This document shows, one piece after another, positions 7,426-16,007 of a DNA stretch of 63,062 nt. The DNA comes from an uncultured Desulfovibrio sp. Lineage in GTDB: Bacteria; Desulfobacterota; Desulfovibrionia; Desulfovibrionales; Desulfovibrionaceae. Below the pieces are notes generated by a model. That model was not told the origin of the DNA. It saw only the letters and a program-made list of their open reading frames with translations, and ran no database searches. Position 1 is the stretch's first letter. Every line of letters begins with the position of its first letter. The position numbers were made by a program, and so were the translations under genes. Location: NCBI GenBank assembly GCA_910587035.1, contig CAJUMQ010000015.1, forward strand, positions 1 through 63,062. The letters run 5' to 3'.

Positions 7426-9216
7426 ATGATACGCAATAGGGATATACTCAAATCATTGCCACTATTGGCCGCTATACTTGGCGACCAGTACGGTGTGGAA
7501 GTGCGGATTGGCGGAAAAGATGCCAAAACCAATGGCAAAACAATTTATCTGCCCTCATTGCCCATGATCTGTGATACGGAGTTGCTGGCAATGGCACGAG
7601 GATACCTTGACCATGAGGCGGCCCATATTCGGCATACGGATTTCAGAGCTATCAAAAATGCAAAAATGGATAAAATCACTTTCCATTTTTTCAATGCCAT
7701 TGAGGATTGGCGCATTGAGCGGAAACTGGGAGCAATATTTCCTGGCTGCAAGCAGAATCTGCGCTGGTTAGTCCGGCGATTGTTTCTTGAGAACAGCTCA
7801 AAAGAAAAAGCTGGAGCTGGAAATCAAAATCCGGCTCTTTTCGTGCTGGATTATGTTCTCTTTGCTGTCCGCTCTTGGGATGAGCCAGCCCTTTGGGAAA
7901 ATCTGGAATCATGCGGAAAAAATGTGGAAGCCAATTTTCCAGGGTTGAAACATGCTCTCGATAAAATTCTGGATGCGGTCAGTGCACATTGCCCAGATAC
8001 CTATGCAGCAATTGCTCATGCCTTGAAATTGTCGGCTTGCCTCAAACAATGGCTTCCGCCTGAACATATGAAAAAAGACAAGGTGGATTCTGAAGAGAAA
8101 GCAAAGCCTGCATCTCAAGGTGAACCAGGGGAAATGGTGAACACAGCCACAAATTTGGTGGGGGATGAACATCAGGCTAATAAATCCAATACAAATTTGG
8201 GCAATATGCCCACCGCGCCGTCCTTCAATATCCATGCTGGAAATCAGGCAAAAATAGAGAGCCAGGGCGACGCTCACAACACAGAAGCTGCGATAGTGGT
8301 AAAGAAGCAAGCCGATCTGGATGCCAAAACCAGATTGGACTCATTGTTCTCACTGGACAGAAATATGCTGCCAAAAAATATTGGGGAATGGCTGGGTGAG
8401 AATCTGGCCAATCACGCAGATAACTGTGTTGATAATCATGTCAGGGTTGCGGTTAGGGGGCATATGCCAATAAGGGAACTCCCTGAAAAGGATCTTCAGG
8501 AAGCCATGCAAATGAGCATAGCACTGCGCGCAAGGCTTTGCGCTCTCATCCAGACTGAGACTCAAAGTCATTCACGGCAGTCGCGCAGGGGCAGGCTGGA
8601 CACATCTTCAATTTACAGGCTGAATGTAGGTAATCCCAAAATCTTCAAAAGAGAATCCCCGCGCAAAGATCTTGATACGGCAATCCACGTTCTAATGGAT
8701 ACGAGTGGGAGCATGCTTGGAGAACCTATCCGGCTGGCAGGCATGGCCTGTTTTGCTCTGGCAAAGGCTCTTGAAAATCAAAAAGGCATTTCTACTGGCA
8801 TAACCGCGTTTCCTGCATCCCTGTCCCAAAGTCCTGCCGTTTATTCCATTTTGGAGCATGGCGACAGAGTGACCAGCAGATTCAAGGTTGACGCAATGGG
8901 AATAACCCCGCTGACTGAAGCCATCTGGTGGACCATGCAGGTTTTGATCCGGAGAAAGGAAGCGAGAAAAATCCTGATAATCCTTACTGACGGCAGGCCA
9001 GAGAACAAGGCAACTGCTTGTGACGCCTTGCAACATGCCCGGCATGTTGGAATTGAGCCTTATGGAATTGGGATTATGGATGCCAATATTACCGACCTGC
9101 TGCCGAACCAGAGCAGTGTTATCAGAAAAATGTCGGAACTGGCTCCGGCCATGTTCGATTTGCTTGGCAGGAAACTGTGTCCAGGCATGGGAGGTGGGAA
9201 TGACTTTACCTGTTGA
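7426..9216 (+). CDS. CobT-like protein with HExxH site and VWA domain
   Basis: A 596-residue protein. Near the N-terminus it has LDHEAAHIRHTDF with a His63-Glu-Ala-Ala-His zinc-metallopeptidase-like site. The C-terminal part, from about residue 415, is a VWA domain with the metal-site motif DTSGSM (Asp425) and a later ILTDGRPE. The linker between (about 220-300) is low-complexity and likely flexible. This layout resembles CobT-type partners of CobS/MoxR ATPases; the ATPase at 3634 is the probable partner. Known CobT acts in cobalt insertion for aerobic cobalamin synthesis, but no cobalamin gene is nearby, so the substrate here is unknown. The start follows TTGGAGG. Confidence 0.8.
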   Translation: MIRNRDILKSLPLLAAILGDQYGVEVRIGGKDAKTNGKTIYLPSLPMICDTELLAMARGYLDHEAAHIRHTDFRAIKNAKMDKITFHFFNAIEDWRIERKLGAIFPGCKQNLRWLVRRLFLENSSKEKAGAGNQNPALFVLDYVLFAVRSWDEPALWENLESCGKNVEANFPGLKHALDKILDAVSAHCPDTYAAIAHALKLSACLKQWLPPEHMKKDKVDSEEKAKPASQGEPGEMVNTATNLVGDEHQANKSNTNLGNMPTAPSFNIHAGNQAKIESQGDAHNTEAAIVVKKQADLDAKTRLDSLFSLDRNMLPKNIGEWLGENLANHADNCVDNHVRVAVRGHMPIRELPEKDLQEAMQMSIALRARLCALIQTETQSHSRQSRRGRLDTSSIYRLNVGNPKIFKRESPRKDLDTAIHVLMDTSGSMLGEPIRLAGMACFALAKALENQKGISTGITAFPASLSQSPAVYSILEHGDRVTSRFKVDAMGITPLTEAIWWTMQVLIRRKEARKILIILTDGRPENKATACDALQHARHVGIEPYGIGIMDANITDLLPNQSSVIRKMSELAPAMFDLLGRKLCPGMGGGNDFTC

Positions 9217-9327
9217 GATGCCAATTTTTCAATATATCGGCGGAACACGGACATGTCTGATTGGCCCGTGTCCAAGAAAGACCAATATGCGTACTAATTT
9301 TATAAAATATAACACGGGAGTGAGATT

Positions 9328-9399
9328 GTGAAATCAACAAGTATAATTGCAATTGCCATCGCCATTTTGGAAACAATCAGGGAACAAATGGATAACTGA
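9328..9399 (+). CDS. possible 23-residue hydrophobic peptide
   Basis: A GTG at 9328, eight bases after GGAG, opens a 23-codon frame encoding KSTSIIAIAIAILETIREQM and two more residues before a stop. The short Ile/Ala helix with a charged tail resembles small membrane peptides such as type I toxins. It sits in AT-rich DNA just before the hairpin at 9426-9451. Nothing else supports it, and it could be a chance frame. Confidence 0.25.
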   Translation: MKSTSIIAIAIAILETIREQMDN

Positions 9400-9425
9400 T
9401 TGAGCAGCCTAAAAAAAGATTATAA

Positions 9426-9451
9426 GAAACGGGGGAAATGTTCCCTCGTTT
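9426..9451 (-). terminator. terminator hairpin after the HigBA-type pair
   Basis: A 26-base inverted repeat: GAAACGGGGGAA, three-base loop, TTCCCTCGTTTC, with one mismatch. Read on the minus strand it is followed at once by ttataatc and a run of seven T (9411-9418), so it suits the minus-strand antitoxin gene ending at 9511. On the plus strand the T-run is absent. Confidence 0.6.
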
Positions 9452-9510
9452 CATCATACGTTTTGTGTAACTTATTTTATTTCGTATATATATTTTTTTA
9501 GAGAAATAGA

Positions 9511-9822
9511 TCAAGCAAATATAATTTTCCCATGAATACCAGATGCAGGCCTAATCCTGATTTCAAGGTCATTACCAAGGAGTGAAAGACATGAAAGGAG
9601 CTTGAACTCGCTTATACCACGAAACTGACCATTCAGTATATTTGAAATTCTACCTTGGGGTATGCCAGTTATTTTAGCTACTTGTTGCTGTGTAAGTTTT
9701 TTTTCATCCATAATTTGGCTAATTCTGGAAACAATGTCAGCCTTAAATTTCATGGCATCTGCATCTTTGTAACCCAAATCTTCATAAACATTGCCTGAAC
9801 TTTTTTTTATAAAGTTATCCAT
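9511..9822 (-). CDS. XRE-family antitoxin (HigA-like)
   Basis: A 103-residue helix-turn-helix protein. The DNA-binding part (about 38-72) reads KLTQQQVAKITGIPQGRISN, a standard XRE helix-turn-helix, and the C-terminus holds LEIRIRPA, typical of this antitoxin subfamily. It follows and overlaps the toxin gene by eight bases, so the order is toxin first, as in higBA loci. It probably neutralises the toxin and represses the operon from a promoter upstream of 10183. Confidence 0.85.
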   Translation of the reverse strand: MDNFIKKSSGNVYEDLGYKDADAMKFKADIVSRISQIMDEKKLTQQQVAKITGIPQGRISNILNGQFRGISEFKLLSCLSLLGNDLEIRIRPASGIHGKIIFA

Positions 9823-10183
9823 CTTGTTTTTCCTGTTGGATTATTGTATTCAGGCGCTTCAAGCGCTCAATAACTATATTTACATCTTTTTGGGAAGTTT
9901 TGATGCCAATAGTGGATTTTTTTTGAAAACAATGAACAACATAAATGGCATCTTCATAATGAACTGTATAGATTGCTCTGTAAGCATTTCCGTCAAAAGA
10001 TTCCACGACTTCCACAACACCAGAATGACCATGTATTTTGAACGGCTTGGCCTTTGGATGTCGTAAGCCTTTCTGTGCCAGATCGAGAGCATATCCAAAA
10101 ACGTCTTGCACATCATCGGGCATTGCAACCAAGTCGTCATAGGACGAACCGAGCCAGAAAAGTGGTTTCTCACTCGCCTTCAC
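9815..10183 (-). CDS. HigB/Gp49-like toxin
   Basis: A 122-residue protein of the phage-derived Gp49-like/HigB toxin group in the RelE superfamily: DDVQDVFGYALDLAQKGLRH, VVEVVESFDGNAYRAIYTV and YVVHCFQKKSTIGIKT are the family's helix-strand segments. Members cleave ribosome-associated mRNA. It starts with GTG at 10183 and I see no good ribosome-binding site, so initiation may be weak or leaderless. It overlaps the HTH antitoxin downstream by eight bases. Confidence 0.82.
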   Translation of the reverse strand: MKASEKPLFWLGSSYDDLVAMPDDVQDVFGYALDLAQKGLRHPKAKPFKIHGHSGVVEVVESFDGNAYRAIYTVHYEDAIYVVHCFQKKSTIGIKTSQKDVNIVIERLKRLNTIIQQEKQDG

Positions 10184-10414
10184 ATCTTGAAAATATATCT
10201 TTTTTGATATAAAAACAACTCGTTACATTAGCCGATATTTGATCTCCAGATAGTACATTTGACCGAATAGTGAGTTGGATTCCGATTATGGCAGAAAAAT
10301 AAAATATCAAAAAAATAATTATTAATTACAATTGGTTACTTTCAAGCAAATTATTTTCTCATTTACTATGTCTTGAACTTTGTTATTTTGTAATCTCAAC
10401 AGGGAGGAAAAGTT

Positions 10415-10690
10415 ATGGATAATGCGGCTATAGTTTGTCTCAACATGCCTGAGGCAGAATGGGCTGTTATTGATAGGGCTGCCTCCATTTGCGGCAGAAG
10501 TCGGACGGACTTCATTGTTGACTGTGCTATGAGTTCAGCTCAGGCTCTTCTGGATGAAAAAAGGCTTTTCATCCTGTCGCCAGAAAAATGGGACAAATTT
10601 GTTGAAGCCCTGGACAATCAAATCTCTGATAATCCCGCATTTCAGAAGACCTTAGCGACGCCTTTGCCTTGGGATTCATCCAATGATTGA
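10415..10690 (+). CDS. DUF1778-type antitoxin (TacA-like)
   Basis: A 91-residue ribbon-helix-helix antitoxin of the DUF1778/TacA type: VCLNMPEAEWAVIDRAASIC followed by GRSRTDFIVDCA is the DNA-binding half, and the segment FILSPEKWDKFVEALDN is the conserved toxin-binding half. The start follows GGGAGGAAA. Its last eight bases overlap the GNAT toxin gene, the standard layout of tacAT-type loci. Confidence 0.87.
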   Translation: MDNAAIVCLNMPEAEWAVIDRAASICGRSRTDFIVDCAMSSAQALLDEKRLFILSPEKWDKFVEALDNQISDNPAFQKTLATPLPWDSSND

Positions 10691-11156
10691 GGGGCTTGAA
10701 GCATCAAGGCCGATAAAGCCCACTGACAATTTGTTTGGGTTTTGTTCAGGAAATGACACTTTAGATAATTGGCTGAAGACAATAGCCATGAAAAACGAGG
10801 GGAAAGCAAGTAGAACCTATATTGTGTGTTACGGTCAACAGATTGCAGGATATTATTCCCTTGCTGTTGGAGGCGTGGCCAGGGAAGCTGCCCAGGGAGC
10901 TATTCGCCGCAATATGCCAAATCCCATTCCTGTTATGATTCTTGCCAGACTCGCTGTATCAAAAGTATTTCAAGGGCACGGTCTTGGCCGAGTTTTGATA
11001 AAAGATGCGTATATAAGAACTATTCAGGCAGCCACAATAGCCGGTATTAGGGCTATTGTGGTTGACGCCATTGATGAAAATGCTGCTAATTTTTACAAAA
11101 GATGTGGTTTCCTGCCATCTCCGATAAATGCTCTTACTCTAATGCTGGCTCTATAA
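10683..11156 (+). CDS. GNAT acetyltransferase toxin (TacT-like)
   Basis: A 157-residue GNAT-fold protein. LDNWLKTIAMKNEGKASRTY near residues 27-46, ILARLAVSKVFQGHGLGRVL with the acetyl-CoA pyrophosphate loop (QGHGLG, about residues 98-105), and ANFYKRCGF near the C-terminus are hallmarks of TacT/AtaT-type toxins, which acetylate aminoacyl-tRNA and stop translation. It is paired with the DUF1778 antitoxin upstream. It converges on the integrase gene with a 13-base gap. Confidence 0.87.
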   Translation: MIEGLEASRPIKPTDNLFGFCSGNDTLDNWLKTIAMKNEGKASRTYIVCYGQQIAGYYSLAVGGVAREAAQGAIRRNMPNPIPVMILARLAVSKVFQGHGLGRVLIKDAYIRTIQAATIAGIRAIVVDAIDENAANFYKRCGFLPSPINALTLMLAL

Positions 11157-11169
11157 CAGGGTGCAAAAC

Positions 11170-12414
11170 TCAAGGTATTTGAGTCGTTTCGCTGGACAGG
11201 CACATGGCTGCTGAACGCAGAGTATCTGGTGCGAGATGACTGTATCTCTGAGTCATGTCAATAGTTGAATGGCCCATCAGCTTGGCGACATTGTAAAGGG
11301 GCACTCCTTTTTCAACGAGCCATGAGGCAAACGTGTGCCGTAAAGTATGAAACACCACTTTTTGCCGCGCATCCTTTATAATAACGGGCACATTCTCACC
11401 AGCTTCGTTTTTTGTAATTTCACCAGTATTATTCAATCCCAGTTTGTTGACGACACGCTCAAAAGTATCGGAAACCTCTTTGCGTCTGGTTCCATTTTTC
11501 CCTGGGAATACAAGAGCGTTTTTTGTTTGATTGTCAAATCTGGATTTTAGCATGGCTTGAATTTCTTGTGTCATAAAAGCAACTCGATTTCTGCCGCTTT
11601 TTGGATCCAACACTTCTATGGTATTATTCTGGAAATTCACATTTCCCCATTGGAGGGAATGAATCTCACCAGCCCGCATACCCGTATAAAGGGATAGAAA
11701 GGCTATGTCGTGCATATCTTGGGAATGGAGTTTCAGCTCATCCAAAAGAGCTGTGGCTTCTTCTCTGGAAAGATACCTATTCCTGCGGTTATCCTGACGT
11801 GGTTTTTTGATTTTTTTGGTCGGACATTCACCGGACACGACTTCAAGCTGGACAGCCTTGCTCCATATCTGGGATACGACAGCCAGGATATAGCGGATGG
11901 TTGCCGCGCTCTTTTTTTCTTTTTTGGCCTTATTCACCATTTTATCCAGGTGCTTTACAGCCAGATTGCAAATTTCGATGTCGCCTATTACTGGTTTTAT
12001 CCATTTGGTGAACAGCCATTCCTCGCATTCAACAGTGGTAGCTTTTTTCGTGGCCCGTGCATGATGCAGATATTCAGATTCCCAAAATTTGGAAAAAGTT
12101 ATCTTTTCTTTAGCAATTTGCATTTGGGCCTGTTTTGCAATAAGCTCTTCTTGCTCATTGAGTTCGCGCAGCTTGGCATAGGTCTTTGACCCCTTGCCGA
12201 TACGGGCATTTTCCCTGAGTTGGGAAAGGATTTTGAATGCGCTTTCAGCCGTCACATGTTCGGAACTCCAGCCGACCATCTCGTCAACAGTTTTGCCATC
12301 AACTTTGTGATGAATGTAAAAGCATTTGTCAGGACGGTTGCCGCCATGTTTGCGGGTCGCGTGTTCCCGATAACGAACGCCAAGGAAATTTGTTTTCTTC
12401 CATGTCACTCCCAT
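11170..12414 (-). CDS. int: tyrosine recombinase / phage-type integrase
   Basis: A 414-residue tyrosine integrase. An N-terminal arm-binding part is followed by a core-binding SAM-like domain (about 105-185) and the catalytic domain, with Arg in YTGMRAGEIHSLQW, His-x-x-Arg in HTLRHTFASWLVEKG, the second His in LMGHSTIDMTQRYSHL and the nucleophile Tyr in that same motif. All catalytic residues are present. The start codon is about 220 bases from the tRNA-Ala 3' fragment at 12631-12665, the expected place for an integrase using that tRNA as its attachment site. The element body extends left past the window edge. Confidence 0.93.
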   Translation of the reverse strand: MGVTWKKTNFLGVRYREHATRKHGGNRPDKCFYIHHKVDGKTVDEMVGWSSEHVTAESAFKILSQLRENARIGKGSKTYAKLRELNEQEELIAKQAQMQIAKEKITFSKFWESEYLHHARATKKATTVECEEWLFTKWIKPVIGDIEICNLAVKHLDKMVNKAKKEKKSAATIRYILAVVSQIWSKAVQLEVVSGECPTKKIKKPRQDNRRNRYLSREEATALLDELKLHSQDMHDIAFLSLYTGMRAGEIHSLQWGNVNFQNNTIEVLDPKSGRNRVAFMTQEIQAMLKSRFDNQTKNALVFPGKNGTRRKEVSDTFERVVNKLGLNNTGEITKNEAGENVPVIIKDARQKVVFHTLRHTFASWLVEKGVPLYNVAKLMGHSTIDMTQRYSHLAPDTLRSAAMCLSSETTQIP

Positions 12415-12630
12415 CAGACCCTCTCACTGCGTTTTTTACCAACTCAAGAGCTTAGGCTGTTACCACCCTTTTACCACCGCTGAAAGTGATGAAGCGTTAC
12501 CGGCGGTATTTGCCTGTGATTATGTCGATCATAGCTTTTCTTGAAAAATCAACAAGTTGGCAACGATTTGTGACTATGGATGATGATAAAATATTGCCTG
12601 TTACTCTCAAGCGCGACCGAATGGCATTCA

Positions 12631-12665
12631 AGAGGTCAGGAGTTCAATTCTCCTCAGCTCCACCA
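12631..12665 (+). other. attachment site: 3' end of a tRNA-Ala gene
   Basis: The sequence carries the variable loop AGGTC, a T-arm (AGGAG, TTCAATT, CTCCT), the 3' acceptor strand CAGCTCC, discriminator A and CCA. The acceptor strand would pair with GGGGCTG, as in tRNA-Ala, but no 5' half is present upstream, so this is not a working tRNA. It is best read as the duplicated 3' tRNA end at the right boundary of the integrated element; the intact gene should lie left of the window. Confidence 0.72.
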
Positions 12666-12677
12666 TCCAATGAAATC

Positions 12678-12711
12678 AACCGGTTAGGACAAAATCCTGA
12701 CCGGTTTTTTT
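12678..12711 (+). terminator. tRNA terminator displaced by integration
   Basis: A strong intrinsic terminator: AACCGGT-T-AGGA pairs with TCCT-G-ACCGGTT around a five-base loop, followed by seven T. It lies 13 bases after the tRNA 3' fragment. Without the element it would be the terminator of the intact tRNA-Ala gene, which supports the view that DNA right of 12665 is the original chromosomal flank. Confidence 0.8.
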
Positions 12712-12918
12712 GTATGGAAAATCGGCAACTCAAGAGCGCGTGCCAAAGTGAGGGGTGGGACGGCAAGACAGGAGAGGTGGAGAAAGTGGGAGAATAGGGT
12801 ATACAAAGCGATTTTATGGAGAATATTTCGGAATGTCTAAAGCGGGCGACATACGTGGATGCACCGAGTAGGCGTGTAAAATTGATGAAATGAATGCTTT
12901 TGCACATAAGGAGATAAA

Positions 12919-14913
12919 ATGACAACCCAAAATGCGTCTGGTGAAATCATTAAAAGTTGTTTAACTGATAAGCCATTACAACCAGAAGATAAAGATACAT
13001 TAAAAGCAAGTGACTATGCTGATGCACTGGCACAGTTCATTAAAAATGCTGATACTCCAGTAACCATAGGCATTCAGGGTGGTTGGGGTAGTGGTAAAAC
13101 CAGTTTAATTACGGTTCTGCAACATCAATTGGAGAATGATCCATCACACCGAGCAATTTGTGTTCTGGTAAATGCTTGGGAACATTCTTTATTTCATAAT
13201 ACAGATAGCAAAGCAGAAGTAGCATTAAGCTTACTGAATGGGCTAGCTAGTGGTATTAAAAAAAGTGTTAATAAAATTATCCAATCTAAAGATAATAGGT
13301 GGTTGGATAAATCTGCTGAAAACGTTGTTAATCCACAAGATAATACAGTTGAAAAAGCTATTACTTTTATTAGAAATACAATTAAACTTGCAGGTAAAAT
13401 TGGAGTACAAGTAGCCTCCAATGTGGCTGGTACAGGTGATATGAGCAATGTCTGGAACAATATATCAAAGGTAGACGATTTGATTCCACCATTAGCTGAA
13501 AACGTGCACAATCTCCGCAAGGGTCTCGAGAATATGATCGAGCAACTTAAATATAAGGGAGAAGAAATAAAAGTTGTTTTTTTTATAGATGATTTAGATC
13601 GCGTTCCCCCTCCTACTGCTGTAGAAATTTTGGATATAACAAAAAATATATTTGATATACCACATTGCGTATTTGTTCTTGCGATTGATTATGAGGTCAT
13701 AGTTAAAGGTCTAGAAGAAAAATTCGGTAAGAAAGACACAAAAAATGAAAGGGAATTTAGGCAATATTTTGACAAGATTATTCAAATTCCTTTCACAATG
13801 CCCATGGGAGCATATGGAGAAAATCTTCATAAACTCATTGAACCAGCATTAAAGAAGCTTGGCTATACACTTGACGATGCTGATAAAACAATTCTAAATA
13901 ATTTAGCTGATGACGCAAAGATGGCAACTGGGGGTATTCCGAGAAGTATAAAACGGATTATTAACACGCTTTCTCTCTTACAGCACATAACAAATGCAAA
14001 ATTAAAAAAATCTAGCTCATCTGGCTTAATTCCTCTCCCAAAGGATATAGAAGCTCGTTTTATCATAGTTTCTCTTCTGATAAATTTTCCTGAAATATGC
14101 AAAAAAATCATGGAAAGACCCAATTTTCCAGAATGGTCACCCACAACATTAAATTTATTATGGAAGTTAAAAATTGATGAAAATAAGAAAGAATTGGATG
14201 CGTTAGAAAAAGCAGGTTCAACAAAAGATTTATTCGACGATGACTGGGAAAAAGTTTTGTTTTGTGTATGTTCTCAATCTGATTGGCTTAAATCCCAGGT
14301 TGTGAATTTATCTAAATTATTAAACCGTCTATTAATTGTGCTAAATAACGGCCAAGTAGAGAATAAATTATCCACTGATGGTCTCGACATGCTTAATACA
14401 ATTCTTGAGGGTATAAAAGTGGTATCAGTTGATGCCGCTTCTCAAGTGAATATGCGCTTTGATGATAGCAGTGTTAAATCAGATAGGGTGACACAGTTTT
14501 GTATAAACTTGCAAAATGCTCTTTCTGCTAAATTATCACAAGCAATAATACCCTCTTATGAAGCTGGATGGGCAAAACGAGGAGAAGGCGGAAAAAGAAC
14601 ATTTGAGGTAAAAATTAATGGCGATAATGGGAACATATACTTGTTTTATATAACTTGGGAAAAATCGGAAGCTGAGATTTTCTTCGGCTTCTATTCCACA
14701 AGGCATGGAAAATCTCAAAAGAAGTCAATAGATGTTGCCGAGAAAATATTTGGGGAAAAATATAGTTTTGAGGGTTCAGAACTTGAGACTTATATAAGTG
14801 AAGGATTTAGTTATGATGATTTTGCAACGAAAAATCCTCAACAATTTGTGGATAAAATATTAACTCTTTACTCATTGACTGAAAAAGCAGAAAAGGCTCT
14901 ATCAAATATATAA
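12919..14913 (+). CDS. KAP-family P-loop NTPase
   Basis: A 664-residue KAP NTPase. Walker A is GGWGSGKTS near residues 54-62 and Walker B is VVFFIDDLDRVPP near 219-231, with the family's LDITKNIFDIPHCVFVLAID after it. A region around residues 155-175 (KLAGKIGVQVASNVAGTG), in the Walker A-B insert where KAP proteins place membrane helices, is only weakly hydrophobic. The C-terminal third has no recognised domain. KAP NTPases are spread by mobile elements and several take part in phage exclusion, so a defence role is plausible but inferred. It has much lower GC than DNA after 21,100 and stands alone between the att site and an IS remnant, with its own terminator at 14957. Confidence 0.85.
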   Translation: MTTQNASGEIIKSCLTDKPLQPEDKDTLKASDYADALAQFIKNADTPVTIGIQGGWGSGKTSLITVLQHQLENDPSHRAICVLVNAWEHSLFHNTDSKAEVALSLLNGLASGIKKSVNKIIQSKDNRWLDKSAENVVNPQDNTVEKAITFIRNTIKLAGKIGVQVASNVAGTGDMSNVWNNISKVDDLIPPLAENVHNLRKGLENMIEQLKYKGEEIKVVFFIDDLDRVPPPTAVEILDITKNIFDIPHCVFVLAIDYEVIVKGLEEKFGKKDTKNEREFRQYFDKIIQIPFTMPMGAYGENLHKLIEPALKKLGYTLDDADKTILNNLADDAKMATGGIPRSIKRIINTLSLLQHITNAKLKKSSSSGLIPLPKDIEARFIIVSLLINFPEICKKIMERPNFPEWSPTTLNLLWKLKIDENKKELDALEKAGSTKDLFDDDWEKVLFCVCSQSDWLKSQVVNLSKLLNRLLIVLNNGQVENKLSTDGLDMLNTILEGIKVVSVDAASQVNMRFDDSSVKSDRVTQFCINLQNALSAKLSQAIIPSYEAGWAKRGEGGKRTFEVKINGDNGNIYLFYITWEKSEAEIFFGFYSTRHGKSQKKSIDVAEKIFGEKYSFEGSELETYISEGFSYDDFATKNPQQFVDKILTLYSLTEKAEKALSNI

Positions 14914-14956
14914 ATATTTTTTTGAGAGTAAATTTTAAATAATTTTCTCTTGTATT

Positions 14957-14992
14957 GAGCGGCAGTGGTCAATCCCTGTCGCTCTTTTTTTA
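14957..14992 (+). terminator. terminator of the KAP NTPase gene
   Basis: The stem GAGCG-g-CAG pairs with CTG-t-CGCTC and is followed by a run of seven T, about 45 bases after the NTPase stop codon. Confidence 0.75.
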
Positions 14993-15089
14993 TAGGTAAA
15001 CGCTACTCCGCTCATGCATAACCTCATTAATATTCAATTATCTCATATACATAAATAATATTATAACAAAATGACGTATTTATCAGCAG

Positions 15090-15571
15090 ACATTTGTGGA
15101 TACCTGGTCAAAATGTGCTTCGGGCTAATTGTACACTACAAAGACACCAGTCACCGAGGCTGACTTGCTTAATGACAAGGTTCTTCCATTCCTTGCGGAA
15201 AATGAAATGGGGATAATCCGCATATTGACCGATAGCGGCACTGAATTTTGCGGCAAAGTGGAGACTCACTATTATGAGCTTTATCTGGGCATAAACGGAA
15301 TTGAGCATACAAAGACCAAAACTCGCCACCGGCAAACCAATGGGATTTGCGAGCGATTCCACAAAACCATACTCCAGGAGTTTTATCAGGCTGCTTTTCG
15401 CCGTAAGTTATACCATTCTCTGCGGAATTGCAGGCCGACATTGATGCATGGCTGAAGTATTATAATAATGAGCGAACCCATCAGGGCAAGATGTGTTGCG
15501 GATAGACACCAATGCAAACCTCGCTTGATGATAAACAGCTCTGGGAGGAAAAAGTTGGACAACTAAACTAA
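15090..15571 (+). pseudogene. IS481-type transposase, C-terminal remnant
   Basis: The DDE integrase-core region of an IS481-family transposase. Conserved stretches are FVDTWSK before an in-frame TAA at 15126, LYTTKTPVTEADLLNDKV, RILTDSGTEFCGKVE with the second catalytic Asp, and QTNGICERFHKTILQEFYQ with the catalytic Glu. A frameshift near 15425 moves the frame to ELQADIDAWLKYYNNERTHQ, followed by a stop inside GKMCCG-x-TPMQTSLDD. The N-terminal helix-turn-helix part is missing. Two stops, a frameshift and the truncation make it inactive. Confidence 0.85.
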
Positions 15572-15971
15572 TCTGACAAGGGCATATCAAGACGGAGCTG
15601 ACTGTCAGATCAAGTATGAGCTACTACACTTGAATTTTTCAAGTTAATGATACTGGCCATTCATGAGGCAAAGCACGCATTTACCGGATGACCCCCTTTT
15701 TTAATGCCTACAGACCATAGTCCAACCTGCTTGCACCTTTCAGCGATATTCCCCCTCACAAGTTTTGACAAGTTGGTAATGTTTCGGGAAGCCACAACTC
15801 GCGCCTTTTTGGCCAAGCATTTTATCATGTGCAAATGAGCTGATATAGGGCTTTGAAGTCAGAGTTCTTGACTATTAGTCAAAAATATGGCTAATTTAAG
15901 TCATCCAGAAAGAAATTGAATTTTTCACTGAAATTCCGCAAGACGGAAAGTCCACGGTATATGGTTCACAC
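15572..15971 (+). other. intergenic stretch with IS end and possible operator
   Basis: No gene is visible in these 400 bases. The first 60 are probably the right end of the IS481-type remnant. At 15868-15882 there is a perfect 15-base palindrome (TTGACTATTAGTCAA) about 125 bases before the small-protein gene at 16008, a candidate operator for the WYL regulator of that operon. The rest is AT-rich and unremarkable. Confidence 0.45.
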
Positions 15972-16007
15972 ATGCAAAATGTTCAACCACTACCGCAGGA
16001 GTTCGTT

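Noticed and set aside
12590..12665. a complete tRNA gene
   Set aside because: Only the variable loop, T-arm and 3' acceptor strand can be folded; there is no matching 5' acceptor, D-arm or anticodon arm upstream.
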